The position numbers and the translations under genes were made by a program. Shown here piece by piece: positions 29,811 to 38,707 of a DNA stretch of 64,000 nt (positions are counted from its first letter, which is position 1; each line of letters starts with the position of its first letter). Below the pieces are notes generated by a model, which was given only the letters and a program-made list of their open reading frames with translations, had not been told where the DNA came from and searched no databases. The stretch is from Skermanella pratensis (GTDB taxonomy: Bacteria; Pseudomonadota; Alphaproteobacteria; Azospirillales; Azospirillaceae): assembly GCF_008843145.1 (NCBI RefSeq), contig NZ_CP030265.1:3331001-3395000 (forward strand). The letters run 5' to 3'.

Positions 29811-29846
29811 CTCCCTCCCCTGCTTCGGGGAGGGAGTTTTCTTTTT
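29811..29846 (+). terminator. Intrinsic terminator after the DUF892 gene
   Basis: A perfect 10-bp stem, CTCCCTCCCC paired with GGGGAGGGAG around TGCTTC, followed by TTTTCTTTTT. It separates the DUF892 gene from the SDR gene downstream. Confidence 0.92.
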
Positions 29847-29877
29847 GCGGACCAGGTATTCGATCGGAGAGTGCGTC

Positions 29878-30642
29878 GTGGAACGTTTCAAGGGAAAGAC
29901 CGTCATCGTCACGGGAGCGGGTTCGGGGATCGGCGCCGCGACCGCGCGCCGCTTCTCGGATGAGGGTGCCGCCGTCGTGCTGTCCGGGCGGAGCGGCGAC
30001 AAGCTGGAGGCGGTCGCCAAGGACCTGCCGGGCGACCGCACCCTCGTCCATGTCGCCGACGTCGCGGACCAGCGTGCGGTCGAGGGGCTGGTGGCGGCCG
30101 CCGTCGAGCGGTTCGGCCGGCTGGACGTGATGGTCAACAATGCCGGCATCGCACCGACCGGCCCGATCACCGAGGCGCCGGTCGAGGACTGGCATGCCGT
30201 GATCGCGACCGACGTGAACGGCGTCTTCTACGGCTGCCGCGCGGCAGTGCCCCATCTGGTCAAGACCGGAGGATCGATCGTCAACGTGTCGTCGGTGTCC
30301 GGGCTGGGCGGCGACTGGAACATGAGCTTCTACAATGCCGCCAAGGGGGCGGTGACCAACTTCACCCGGTCGCTGGCGCTGGAACTGGGCGCCAAGGGCG
30401 TGCGGGTCAACGCGGTCAACCCGTCGCTGACCTTCACCGACCTGACAGCCGACATGAAGGACGACGCGGAGCTGATGGCCAAGTTCAAGGAGCGGATCGC
30501 GCTGGGACGCGCCGCCGATCCGGAGGACATCGCTCCGGTGATCGCGTTCCTGGCGAGCGACGACGCCCGTTTCGTCACCGGCGTCAACCTGCCGGTGGAC
30601 GGTGGGCTGAGCGCGTCGAACGGCCAGCCGCCCCAGGCCTGA
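29878..30642 (+). CDS. SDR-family NAD(P)-dependent oxidoreductase
   Basis: A 254-residue classical short-chain dehydrogenase. The cofactor motif is VTGAGSGIGAATA, the structural motif NNAG, the catalytic Ser in VNVSSVSG and the YNAAK pair of Tyr and Lys. SGRS after strand 2 suggests NADP(H) preference, but this is weak evidence. The start is GTG at 29878, seven bases after GGAGAG. Substrate unknown. It stands between a terminator and a convergent GST gene. Confidence 0.9.
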   Translation: MERFKGKTVIVTGAGSGIGAATARRFSDEGAAVVLSGRSGDKLEAVAKDLPGDRTLVHVADVADQRAVEGLVAAAVERFGRLDVMVNNAGIAPTGPITEAPVEDWHAVIATDVNGVFYGCRAAVPHLVKTGGSIVNVSSVSGLGGDWNMSFYNAAKGAVTNFTRSLALELGAKGVRVNAVNPSLTFTDLTADMKDDAELMAKFKERIALGRAADPEDIAPVIAFLASDDARFVTGVNLPVDGGLSASNGQPPQA

Positions 30643-30673
30643 AACGCAGGCATGACGCCCGGGGGCGGCGGGG

Positions 30674-31294
30674 CTATTCGGGAACGGCCATGCCGCGCTG
30701 CACGGCGGGCCGCGACCCGACCAGGTCGTGCCAGCGCTTCAGATGGGGATACCTCTCGAACAGCGCCGGCGAAGTCTGGCCGGCGACGGCGACGAACGGA
30801 TAGACCGAGATGTCGGCGATCGTGTAGTCGCCGTCGACCAGGTATTCGGTCCGGCCCAGCTGGGTCTCCAGCGCCTGGTAGCAGCGGTGCAGCTCGGACT
30901 TGAACAGCTCGATCGCGTAGGGAAGCTTTTCCGGGGCGCGGACCGAGAAGCGGAACATGTCAACCGAGGTCGGGCCGACGTCGCTGACGCCGAAGGCAAG
31001 CCAGTTCCATACCTCCGTGCGGGCGCAGCCCTCGCAGGGAAGGAGGCGGCCGCTCTTCTCCGCCAGATACTCCAGGATGGCGCCGGACCCGAAAACCCGG
31101 CGGGGGGCGCCGTCCGTATCGGGATCGATCATGGCGGGGATCTTGCCGAGCGGGCTGATCTCCAGGAACTCGGGCTTCAAATTGTCGCCCTGCATGAGTT
31201 CCACCCGGATGACCTCGTAAGGCAACCCGATCTCCTCGAGCATGATCGAGGCCTTGTGCCCATTCGGGGTCGGGTAGCTGTAGAGCGTGATCAT
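30674..31294 (-). CDS. Glutathione S-transferase family protein (YfcG/Ure2p-like)
   Basis: A 206-residue GST. The N-terminal thioredoxin fold begins LYSYPTPNGHKASIMLEE, where TPNGxK is the glutathione site of the YfcG/YghU/Ure2p group, enzymes with disulfide-bond reductase activity. SPLGKIPAMI holds the cis-proline. The C-terminal helical domain is complete. An alternative is a generic detoxifying GST. Confidence 0.88.
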   Translation of the reverse strand: MITLYSYPTPNGHKASIMLEEIGLPYEVIRVELMQGDNLKPEFLEISPLGKIPAMIDPDTDGAPRRVFGSGAILEYLAEKSGRLLPCEGCARTEVWNWLAFGVSDVGPTSVDMFRFSVRAPEKLPYAIELFKSELHRCYQALETQLGRTEYLVDGDYTIADISVYPFVAVAGQTSPALFERYPHLKRWHDLVGSRPAVQRGMAVPE

Positions 31295-31406
31295 CGCGCG
31301 ATCTTCTTTCCAAGCAGACTTGAACGGGCGTCTCCCGGCGCCCGCCGGCCCCTATGTTTGGCCCAATTCGCCTCGGAAGGCCAGAGGCCAGGAGAGTCCG
31401 GGGCGT

Positions 31407-32759
31407 TCAGATCGCTTTGGAGTGCCGCATCGCCGCGGTGTCGAGATAGGGGTCGAAGGCCGCGGCGACCGCCCGGACCAGGGGCCTGACCTCGTCCGGA
31501 ATGGTGATCCGGTGACCGTCGATGCGGGCCAGCCCGTCGGCGGCGAGCGGGGCCAGCTTTTCCAGGTCCGGCTCGAACAGGTCGGAGGCGACGCCGTGGC
31601 GGGCCGCGACGGCGTCCAGGTCGACCGACAGGTCGCACATCAGGCGCTCGATCAGGTCGCGGCGCAACCGGTCGTCGGCGCTCAGCCGCTTGCCCTTGAC
31701 GATCGGCGGACGGCCGGCGCGGACCGCCTCGGCGTACTGCTCCATCGCCGGATCGTTCTGCACATAGCCGTCGGGCAGCGCGCCGATCGAGGAGGCGCCG
31801 AAACCGATCAGCACGTCGGCGCCATCGGTCGTGTAGCCCTGGAAGTTCCGCCGCAGCGTGCCGTCGCGCTGGGCGATCGTGATCGGGTCGGACTCCAGCG
31901 CGAAATGGTCCAGGCCGATCTGATGGTAGCCGTTGTCGGCCAGCACGGCCGCGATGGCGTCGAACTGCTTCCACCGGCCGGAGGCGTCGGCCAGGACGGA
32001 TTCGTCGATCAGCCGCTGGTGCTTCTTCATCCAGGGGACATGGGCATAGCCGAATACCGCCAGGCGCTCCGGCGTCAGCTCCATCACCCGCTCGGCGCTC
32101 TCCTCGCAGCTTTCCGGAGTCTGGTGCGGCAGGCCGTACATCAGGTCGAGGTTGATGTTGTCGATGCCGTTGCGGCGCAGCGCGCGGACCGCTGCTTCCG
32201 TCACCTCGAAGGGCTGCACGCGGTTGATGGCGTTCTGGACAGTGGCGTCCAGGTCCTGCACGCCCAGGCTGGCGCGGTTGACGCCGGCGCGGGCCAGCGC
32301 TTCGGGAGCGGCGCGGGTCAGGGTGCGCGGGTCGATCTCGACCGCGACCTCGCAGCCGGGAACGAGGTCGAAGCGGGTCCGCACATGGGCCATCAGCCGC
32401 TCGAAATCGGCCGCCCCGATCATGGTCGGGGTGCCGCCGCCGAAATGGACGTGGCGCACCGGCATGGTCCCGGGCAGCGCGTCGGCGACCAGGTCGACTT
32501 CCCGCATCAGCAGGTCCAGGTACTCGGCGATCGGATCGTAGCGGGCGACGATCTTCGTGTGGCAGCCGCAGTACCAGCACATGGACTTGCAGAACGGGAC
32601 GTGGAAATACAGCGACAGCTCCTGCCCCGCGGGAAGCCCGCCCAGCCATGCCAGGTAGTCGCCCGCCTGGACCTGCGGGCCGAAATGCGGCGCGGTCGGG
32701 AAGCTGGTGTAGCGCGGGACCCGGAGGCCGTCGTATTTGGCGATGAGATCTGAGTTCAT
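31407..32759 (-). CDS. hemN: Oxygen-independent coproporphyrinogen III oxidase
   Basis: A 450-residue radical SAM enzyme that decarboxylates coproporphyrinogen III to protoporphyrinogen IX without oxygen in haem synthesis. The iron-sulfur cluster motif is C57xxxC61xxC64 with Cys66 beside it (PFCKSMCWYCGC). HFGGGTPTMI, NLDLMYGLPHQT and the C-terminal HemN domain are present, and the N-terminal PRYTSFPTAPHF separates true HemN from HemW. There is no good ribosome site before the ATG, and an FNR-type box ends only 36 bases upstream of it. Confidence 0.95.
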   Translation of the reverse strand: MNSDLIAKYDGLRVPRYTSFPTAPHFGPQVQAGDYLAWLGGLPAGQELSLYFHVPFCKSMCWYCGCHTKIVARYDPIAEYLDLLMREVDLVADALPGTMPVRHVHFGGGTPTMIGAADFERLMAHVRTRFDLVPGCEVAVEIDPRTLTRAAPEALARAGVNRASLGVQDLDATVQNAINRVQPFEVTEAAVRALRRNGIDNINLDLMYGLPHQTPESCEESAERVMELTPERLAVFGYAHVPWMKKHQRLIDESVLADASGRWKQFDAIAAVLADNGYHQIGLDHFALESDPITIAQRDGTLRRNFQGYTTDGADVLIGFGASSIGALPDGYVQNDPAMEQYAEAVRAGRPPIVKGKRLSADDRLRRDLIERLMCDLSVDLDAVAARHGVASDLFEPDLEKLAPLAADGLARIDGHRITIPDEVRPLVRAVAAAFDPYLDTAAMRHSKAI

Positions 32760-32794
32760 ACCGGCGAGACTGCGCCCGGATGGGCGGCCCCGCC

Positions 32795-32808
32795 TTGATT
32801 TGGGTCAA
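32795..32808 (-). promoter_or_regulatory. FNR/FixK-type box upstream of hemN
   Basis: On the minus strand the site reads TTGACCCAAATCAA, matching the consensus TTGAY-N4-RTCAA on both half-sites. hemN genes are classic targets of FNR/FixK regulators under low oxygen. At the usual -41.5 position transcription would begin at about the ATG, implying a leaderless message. I do not see a convincing -10 element in the GC-rich stretch between. Confidence 0.65.
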
Positions 32809-32978
32809 AAGGATCGAAACAGCCGAGGCTCGGGCGGCGTGTTCCGGAAGTCCAGTGGCGCCGTTGGGCGACGATGGCGTCGAGATCGGCGGCCATGTCC
32901 GGGCGGCGCCGGCGCACGGAGGTGAACTCGGCCGACAGGAAGCTGGCGACCCGGGGCACGGCTTCACTCCATGGGCTG

Positions 32979-33377
32979 TCAGACCCTTCGGAGCGTGGGA
33001 CGCTCAGCGGGCCCGCGATCCCGCTCCAGGTGCTCGCGCAGCAGCCTCATGTTGCGGCGGTTGGCCTTGAAGCCGATGTCGAACAGGGTGCCGACCACCG
33101 GGATCGAGCCGACGGCCCAGTCGACCCCGACATTGCCCAGCATGCGCAGCAGCGTGCTCCGGGGAACCCCGAGGCGGGCCGCCTGGAAGACCAGGTACGC
33201 GGCGACCACGCCGGTGGCGCTGTCGCCGACCACCGGGATGATGCTGGCGATGCCGTCCAGCCCGATCGGGATGCGGGTGCCCGGAATACGCCAGCGGCTG
33301 TCGAGCAGGTCGGCCAGACGCTCCAGATGGGCGATCTGGGCGTCGCGGTCACCGGCACCGTAAGCGGTGGAAGCCAT
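32979..33377 (-). CDS. DUF4112 domain protein
   Basis: A 132-residue small protein with two or three hydrophobic segments. LADLLDSRWRIPGTRIPIGLDG and SIIPVVGDSATG followed by GSIPVVGTLFDIGFKANRRN are the repeated IPxxGD-like blocks of DUF4112. Function unknown. It probably sits in the membrane. It lies six bases downstream of the Pmp3-like gene and is likely co-transcribed with it. Confidence 0.85.
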   Translation of the reverse strand: MASTAYGAGDRDAQIAHLERLADLLDSRWRIPGTRIPIGLDGIASIIPVVGDSATGVVAAYLVFQAARLGVPRSTLLRMLGNVGVDWAVGSIPVVGTLFDIGFKANRRNMRLLREHLERDRGPAERPTLRRV

Positions 33378-33383
33378 TTGGGG

Positions 33384-33545
33384 TTACTTGTACTTTATGA
33401 TGACGTAGATGGCGTGAATGATGCCGGGGATGTAACCCAGGAGCGTGAGGAGGATATTGATCCAGAAATGCAGACCCAGACCGACCTGAAGGAATACGCC
33501 GACCGGCGGTAACAGGATGGCAAGCAGAATTCTAAGAACGTCCAT
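33384..33545 (-). CDS. Pmp3/YqaE-family small membrane protein
   Basis: A 53-residue protein beginning MDVLRILLAILLPPVGVFLQ and ending HAIYVIIKYK. The first helix with PPVGVFLQ, the linker GLHFWINILLTLLGYIPG and the second helix are the complete UPF0057/Pmp3 signature. Relatives are small hydrophobic membrane proteins linked to salt and cold stress and to membrane potential. The ATG at 33545 is preceded by GAGAGGCTGATCA. Six bases separate it from the DUF4112 gene downstream. Confidence 0.93.
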   Translation of the reverse strand: MDVLRILLAILLPPVGVFLQVGLGLHFWINILLTLLGYIPGIIHAIYVIIKYK

Positions 33546-33721
33546 TGATCAGCCTCTCGGGTCTCTATTTCATCATTACAGCGTCAGAACGCTATTTGGT
33601 GCGCTTCGTTCCTTCCGTCAGGGTCTTGAAATTGACCGCAGGTATCCCCGGGCACCCGAAGCTTGCATGAATTCGCGTTGCTTGGTTCAATGAGACGGTC
33701 ATTCTCCAGCAGGAGGTCCTG

Positions 33722-34465
33722 ATGCGCGTCCGCTCCGTTCCGACCGCCGGCCTTCTGGCCTCCACCCTCCTGGTCGGTCTCCTGGTGGGCTGGCCTTCGG
33801 GCGCCGCCCTGGCCCAGCAGCTGGTCGACCTGGAGCTGGTCCTGGCGGTGGACATCTCCGGCAGCGTCGACGAGGAGGAGGCGGCCCTCCAGCGCGACGG
33901 CTATGTGACGGCGCTGACCGACGACCGGGTTGTTTCCGCCATGGGCGGCGGACCGTTCGGCGCCGTCGCGGTCATCTATGTGGAATGGGCGGGCGAGGAC
34001 TATCAGCGCATCGTGGTGCCCTGGACCCTGATCGGCAACCGGGAGGAAGCCCGGAAGTTCTCCGACGCGATCGGTGCCGCCCCCTTGTCGACGGCGCGCT
34101 GGACCTCGCTGAGCGGCGCCATCGACCATGCCGCGACGCTGTTCGACGGCAACGGCTTCGAGGGAGTGCGGCGGGTGATCGACATCTCGGGCGACGGCGT
34201 GAACAACCGCGGCCGGCCCCCTTCCCTGGCCCGGGACGAAGCGGTCGCGGCCGGCATCACGATCAACGGCCTGCCGATCCTGAACGACCGGCCCAATCCC
34301 TGGGGCGGTCCGGCCCCGATCGACCTGGACCGCTATTACGAGGAGAACGTCATCGGCGGTCCCGGCGCCTTCTACATCGCGGCGCGCGACTTCGACGATT
34401 TCGCCGCCGCCATCCTGAGCAAGCTGATCCGCGAGATCGCAGGGCTGAGTTCCGGCGCCGGCTGA
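33722..34465 (+). CDS. DUF1194 von Willebrand factor A-like exported protein
   Basis: A 247-residue protein with a signal peptide (residues 1-31, ending AALAQ) and a vWA-like domain. The MIDAS motif is AVDISGSVDEEE, with the later Thr/Asp positions in WTSLSGAIDHAA and IDISGDGVNN. Such domains bind divalent metal and protein partners; DUF1194 proteins are periplasmic and uncharacterised. It is not close enough to a neighbour to form an operon. Confidence 0.85.
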   Translation: MRVRSVPTAGLLASTLLVGLLVGWPSGAALAQQLVDLELVLAVDISGSVDEEEAALQRDGYVTALTDDRVVSAMGGGPFGAVAVIYVEWAGEDYQRIVVPWTLIGNREEARKFSDAIGAAPLSTARWTSLSGAIDHAATLFDGNGFEGVRRVIDISGDGVNNRGRPPSLARDEAVAAGITINGLPILNDRPNPWGGPAPIDLDRYYEENVIGGPGAFYIAARDFDDFAAAILSKLIREIAGLSSGAG

Positions 34466-34566
34466 GAATGGTTGATCGTACTAATCAATTCTTAGCCTCT
34501 GCCCCCTTAGGGTCGCGCGAGAGGCTGGCGTGGGCTCATCCACGAGCCGGGCTGCCGGGGTGCGCC

Positions 34567-34974
34567 ATGAAGGAACTGCGTTGCATCGTCTTCACCGAGC
34601 GCGAAGTCGTCGGTGCCGTCATCGACCGCCGCCGCAAGCGCGGCGAGGCCCTGCCGGCGGGAACGGTCGAATCGGTCACGTTCAAGACCGGCGAGGGCGT
34701 CGAGACGGCCATGGAAATCAAGGACGACTACGGCAAGGTCACGACCGTCAACCTGCCGGAGGCGGAAGTCGCCGCGGCGCTGATCGGGTTCTGCATGGGC
34801 CGCAAGATCCCGCTGCCGGTCGATGCGGAGAAGACGCTCTATGTGATCAAGGACGCCGCCACCCTGATCATAACCATGAATTTCAACAAGGCGCCGCGGC
34901 TGGTCAGCACGGCGGCCGGCAAGAAGCGCCGCCCCGGCGGACCGGGCGGGGATCTCGCCCGGTCGCTTCTGTAG
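34567..34974 (+). CDS. Hypothetical protein
   Basis: A 135-residue soluble protein I do not recognise. The first half is charged (FTEREVVGAVIDRRRKRG), the middle resembles a small alpha/beta fold (ETAMEIKDDYGKVTTVNLPE; EAEVAAALIGFCMGRKIPLP), and the C-terminus is basic and glycine-rich (AGKKRRPGGPGG). No signal peptide or membrane segment. It stands alone. Codon use is like its neighbours, so I take it as real. Confidence 0.65.
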   Translation: MKELRCIVFTEREVVGAVIDRRRKRGEALPAGTVESVTFKTGEGVETAMEIKDDYGKVTTVNLPEAEVAAALIGFCMGRKIPLPVDAEKTLYVIKDAATLIITMNFNKAPRLVSTAAGKKRRPGGPGGDLARSLL

Positions 34975-35069
34975 CGCCGTCGCCCTGACATCGGCACCTT
35001 GACACCGAAGCCGGCCAGGGATTAGAACAAAAGAGGAACATTTCGGAACCAGCCAGCGGATTCAAGCAC

Positions 35070-35891
35070 ATGCCCGATTCATCCAAGGCTGCCAAGGCGG
35101 CGGCTCTGGCCGATCTGCGCGGGCGCATCCGGCGGATGGAGGGGATCGGCGGGGCCGACGGCGAGCGCCTGCTGCCGTTCGGCGTTCCGGAAATCGACCG
35201 CGTGCTGCCGGATGGCGGGCTGCCGCTGGGCTGCCTGCACGAGATCGTCGGGGGTGACGGTCCGCCCGGCGCGGCGGCCAGCGGATTCGGCGCCGCCCTG
35301 CTGGCCCGGATCGCCGGGCACCAGGGTCGCGGGGGGAGTTCCGGGGGGTGCGGCGGCCAGGTGGTCTGGATCACTCGGAGCGACGATCTCTACGCGCCGG
35401 GGCTGACGCCCTACGGCCTGATGCCCGACCGGCTGATCACCGTCCGCGCCCGGCGCGACGGCGACATCGTATGGGCGATCGAGGAATCGCTGCGCTGCCA
35501 TTCCCTGCGAGCGGTGCTGGGAGAGGTCGGCGACATCGACATGGTCGCCAGCCGCCGCCTTCAGCTGGCGGCCGAGAGCGGCGGCGTGACCGCGTTCCTG
35601 CTGCGCAGCGCCGCCCCCCGGCTGGCGGCGACCGCGTCGGTGACGCGCTGGAGCCTGAGGCCGGAGCCCAGCGTTCCGCATGCCGGCGAGCCCGGCCTGG
35701 GAGCACCCCGCTGGCGGGTCGGCCTGATCCGCTGCCGGGGCGGCCGGCCGGGAGAGTGGCTGGTGGAATGGAACGGCGCCGGCCTCACGGCGGTACCGGA
35801 CGCCGCCTCCATCCCGGGGCCTTCCTCAAGGCCGGCGGCCGGACTTGAGGAAGGCCTGGCGCTTCAGCGCAGTTCATCCAGCGTCTGGTAG
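35070..35891 (+). CDS. imuA: ImuA-like RecA-fold SOS mutagenesis protein (orphan)
   Basis: A 273-residue RecA/SulA-like protein. LPFGVPEIDRVLPDGGLPLGCLHEI is the conserved start of ImuA, followed by the degenerate P-loop region and VVWITRSDDLYAPGL and RAVLGEVGDIDMVASRRLQLAAE. ImuA works with ImuB and DnaE2 in damage-induced mutagenesis, normally in one operon. Here neither imuB nor dnaE2 follows; instead the 3' end overlaps the convergent CBS gene by 28 bp. The last 30 residues have no similarity I can see. Confidence 0.8.
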   Translation: MPDSSKAAKAAALADLRGRIRRMEGIGGADGERLLPFGVPEIDRVLPDGGLPLGCLHEIVGGDGPPGAAASGFGAALLARIAGHQGRGGSSGGCGGQVVWITRSDDLYAPGLTPYGLMPDRLITVRARRDGDIVWAIEESLRCHSLRAVLGEVGDIDMVASRRLQLAAESGGVTAFLLRSAAPRLAATASVTRWSLRPEPSVPHAGEPGLGAPRWRVGLIRCRGGRPGEWLVEWNGAGLTAVPDAASIPGPSSRPAAGLEEGLALQRSSSSVW

Positions 35892-36340
35892 AGGCGCGCG
35901 CGGTCCTGGAGCGCGCCCTTCTCCAGGTCCATTTCCGCGATGGCCAGCTTGACCACGTCATCGACGCTGACGATGCCGCAGAGCACGCCGCGGTCGACCA
36001 CCGGCACATGCAGGATATGCCAGCGCGTCATGTTCTCCAGCACTTGGCGCACGGAGTCGTCCGGCCCGCAGGTCTTGACCGCCTTGGTCATGATCGAGCT
36101 GACCGGCGTGTCGAGCAGGTCGGCTCCGCTGAGATGCCGGATCCTGCTCTCGCGTTCGGCCATGGCATAGACGATGTCGCGCACCGCGACGATGCCGTCG
36201 ACATGCTTGCCGTCCTCGCTGATCACCACGCAGCCGACCCGGTGCAGTTTGAGCAGGTGGGTGACCTTGGAGATGCTATCGTTCGGGCGCACCGTCACGA
36301 CGGTCCGGCCTTTCAGGTCCAGAAAGGTGCTGATTTTCAT
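35864..36340 (-). CDS. CBS-domain protein
   Basis: A 158-residue protein made of a CBS pair. The first CBS spans about residues 5-60 (VRPNDSISKVTHLLKLHRVGCVVISED and IVAVRDIVYAMAE), the second about 75-135 (VKTCGPDDSVRQVLENMTRW and GVLCGIVSVDDVVKLAIAEM). CBS pairs bind adenosine nucleotides and sense energy state. ATG 36340 is chosen because GGGAAGGAGA precedes it. An FNR-type box with fitting -10 spacing lies upstream, so low-oxygen induction is likely; such CBS proteins are known in FixK regulons. Confidence 0.88.
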   Translation of the reverse strand: MKISTFLDLKGRTVVTVRPNDSISKVTHLLKLHRVGCVVISEDGKHVDGIVAVRDIVYAMAERESRIRHLSGADLLDTPVSSIMTKAVKTCGPDDSVRQVLENMTRWHILHVPVVDRGVLCGIVSVDDVVKLAIAEMDLEKGALQDRARLYQTLDELR

Positions 36341-36689
36341 GGCTGGTCTCCTTCCCATGACGGTGCGGCTGCCGCCTTGTAAAACCAGAGATCACCGGCG
36401 AATTGTCCGGCGGTCCGCAACGCTCCATTACTGTGGACTCATTGTTTCACCTCTGAGTGGACGAGGGCTTGACCTGGATCAATCTTTCGAAGACTACCCC
36501 CAAAGATATGAAGAGCGAAACCGGGACGCAAGAATCCGGGAAGAAGGTGTCCGGCCGGCGGGCCGGGAAAGCATCGATGGGAGGTGTATGGAAATTTTAT
36601 TACAATAAATCCAGCGGCCTGTTCAGATTCAGCCAAGCCCGGCCTTGCATAGTTTCCCTGAACTAATGCATTTTATTTTTATTTGTTAA
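36341..36689. other. 349-bp divergent intergenic region
   Basis: The gap between the CBS gene (minus) and the chemoreceptor gene (plus) is AT-richer than the surroundings, especially from 36583 to 36690. It holds the FNR-type box at 36469-36482. A 69-codon open frame at 36457-36666 has no ribosome site or recognisable product, and I do not call it a gene. Confidence 0.6.
36441..36482 (-). promoter_or_regulatory. FNR-type promoter of the CBS-protein gene
   Basis: The box 36469-36482 reads TTGACCTGGATCAA on the plus strand, a full TTGAY-N4-RTCAA match. On the minus strand a -10-like AACAAT lies at 36441-36446. Transcription starting near 36434 would put the box centre at -41.5, the class II activation position, giving a leader of about 94 bases to the CBS-protein ATG. 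The plus-strand direction towards the chemoreceptor shows a poorer -10. Confidence 0.6.
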
Positions 36690-38669
36690 ATGATGATCGA
36701 GGTCGGGGATATGGTCAGACATCTGCGCAGGCTGCCGCTCTCCGCCAAGGTGACCGGCATCGCGCTCCTTTGCATGATAGCGCTGACCGTCGTCATCGAA
36801 GTGGTCCTGCTCTCGGCGCTCCATGCCAGCCTTGGCAGCGACGCGGCGCGGCGGCAGCGGATCACGCTGGAGGTCGCTTTCGCCGAGGTTCGCGCCATCG
36901 GCACCGAGTACCAGTTGAAGGACGGGACGCTGACGGCCGGCGGCGTCACGCTGAACGGCAATCTCGACCTGGTGGACCGCGTGCAGCGGCTGGCCGGCGG
37001 CGTCGCCACCATCTTCGCCGGCGACACCCGCGTGGCGACCAACGTGCTGAAGGCGGACGGCACCCGGGCGACCGGCACGAAGCTGGCCCAGGGGCCGGTG
37101 TACGACAGCATCTTCCGCGACAAGAAGGATTACTTCGGCGAGGCCGACATTCTGGGGCGGGCCTATTTCACCGGGTACCGCCCGCTGCTGGACCGGAACG
37201 GCGCGGTCGCCGGAATCGTCTTCGTGGGCATCGCCAAGGACGACGTCTTCCACGCCTTCGACGAGACCATCACGACCGCCGCGCTCTATGTGCCGGTCGG
37301 CATGACGCTGTTCGGACTGGTGCTGTGGTTCTTCCTGAAGCGGACGATCCACCCGATCGTCAGGCTGGAGCGGGCCGCCATCGCCCTGGCCTCGGGCGAC
37401 GACCAGGTGGAGATCGCCGCGACCGAACGGACCGACGAGATCGGCCGGCTGGCGCGCGCCCTGCTCAACCTCCGCGGCACCGTCGGGGACGCCTTCGCCC
37501 GCCGGCAGGTGATCGAACAGCTCGACCTGCCGGTGATGACCGCGTCGGGCACGGACTTCCTGATCGAGTACATGAACCCGGCCGCGGTCGAGGCGCTCCA
37601 CAAGGTCGCGCACAACCTGACCATCCCGGTCGACGGATTGCAGGGACGCAGCATCGACGTGTTCCACCAGCGCGACCCGCAGAGAATCCGCGCGATCGTC
37701 TCCGACCCCGCCCGGCTGCCGCACCATGCCCGCATCCGGCTTGGCGACGACTGGATGGACTTGAACATCAGCGCGATGCGCAACGTCCGGGGCGAGTACA
37801 AGGGACCGCTGCTGACCTGGCGCCTGATCACCGACCAGGTCACCGCGGCCGCCGATTTCGAGAAGTCGGTCGGCGCCATCGCGACCGCCGTCCGGGACGC
37901 CACGGTGCATGTCGAGCAGTCGGCGCGCACCACGTCGGAGCAGGCCTACACGGCATCCTCGACCGCCGAGGCCGTGGCCGACGCGGCTGGTGCGGCGACG
38001 GCGTCGGTGACCTCCGTCTCGACGGCCATCGAGGAGCTGACCTCCAGCATCGACACCGTCCGCGGCGAGGCCAGCGCCACCACCGCCGCGATGGAGGCGG
38101 CCTCGCAGGAGGCGCGCCGGACCAACGACATCGTGGTCAGCCTGTCCCAAGCGGCGTCGGCGATCGGCACCGTCGTGGACCTGATCGCCAACATCGCGGC
38201 CCAGACCAACCTGCTGGCCCTGAACGCGACCATCGAGGCGGCGCGGGCGGGAGACGCGGGCAAGGGCTTCGCCGTGGTCGCCCACGAGGTCAAGTCGCTG
38301 GCGACCCAGACCGCCAAGGCGACCGACGACATCCGGCAGGAGATCGACCGGATCCAGGGCACGACCCGCGAGGCGGTGCACGCCATCGGCGCCATCGTCC
38401 AGACCATCCACGAGATGGGCACCCGCGCCAGTGCCACCGCCGCGGCCCTGGAGCAGCAGTCCGCCGTGGCCCTGTCGATCAGCCGGGACACCCAGCAGGC
38501 CGCCACCCAGACCATCGCGGTGAACACGGACATCCGCAGGATCTCCGAAGTCGCGACCCAGTCCGGGCAGGAACTGGCCGGCATGCTGACGGTGGTCCAG
38601 AGCCTGACGCAGAAATCCGACGAGCTTGCCGGCGCCATCGTCACCTTCGTCGAACGGCTCAAGCGCTGA
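36690..38669 (+). CDS. Methyl-accepting chemotaxis protein (Cache, HAMP, PAS)
   Basis: A 659-residue chemoreceptor. Transmembrane helix 1 spans about residues 20-43, a single Cache sensor about 45-195 ([16 protein letters not shown] and [24 protein letters not shown]), helix 2 about 200-224, HAMP 225-275, a PAS-like domain about 275-385, and the MCP signalling domain to the end. The hairpin tip reads [26 protein letters not shown] after HAMP gives a second, cytosolic input. No CheB/CheR-binding pentapeptide is seen at the C-terminus. No che genes are adjacent. Confidence 0.93.
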   Translation: MMIEVGDMVRHLRRLPLSAKVTGIALLCMIALTVVIEVVLLSALHASLGSDAARRQRITLEVAFAEVRAIGTEYQLKDGTLTAGGVTLNGNLDLVDRVQRLAGGVATIFAGDTRVATNVLKADGTRATGTKLAQGPVYDSIFRDKKDYFGEADILGRAYFTGYRPLLDRNGAVAGIVFVGIAKDDVFHAFDETITTAALYVPVGMTLFGLVLWFFLKRTIHPIVRLERAAIALASGDDQVEIAATERTDEIGRLARALLNLRGTVGDAFARRQVIEQLDLPVMTASGTDFLIEYMNPAAVEALHKVAHNLTIPVDGLQGRSIDVFHQRDPQRIRAIVSDPARLPHHARIRLGDDWMDLNISAMRNVRGEYKGPLLTWRLITDQVTAAADFEKSVGAIATAVRDATVHVEQSARTTSEQAYTASSTAEAVADAAGAATASVTSVSTAIEELTSSIDTVRGEASATTAAMEAASQEARRTNDIVVSLSQAASAIGTVVDLIANIAAQTNLLALNATIEAARAGDAGKGFAVVAHEVKSLATQTAKATDDIRQEIDRIQGTTREAVHAIGAIVQTIHEMGTRASATAAALEQQSAVALSISRDTQQAATQTIAVNTDIRRISEVATQSGQELAGMLTVVQSLTQKSDELAGAIVTFVERLKR

Positions 38670-38707
38670 GTGGCCGGAGCGCCGGAGCGGTCAGTCCCGG
38701 AGCCCGG

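Noticed and set aside
32756..32959. 67-codon minus-strand frame between the DUF4112 and hemN genes
   Set aside because: It reads through the FNR-type box and into the hemN start and has no recognisable product; a short real gene cannot be fully excluded.
34489..34505. TTGAT and ATCAA inverted repeat upstream of the hypothetical gene at 34567
   Set aside because: The spacer is seven bases, not four, so it is not an FNR box; with five-base half-sites it may be chance.
36457..36666. 69-codon open frame upstream of the chemoreceptor gene
   Set aside because: No ribosome site or family; it begins just ahead of the FNR-type box and overlaps it and a likely promoter region.
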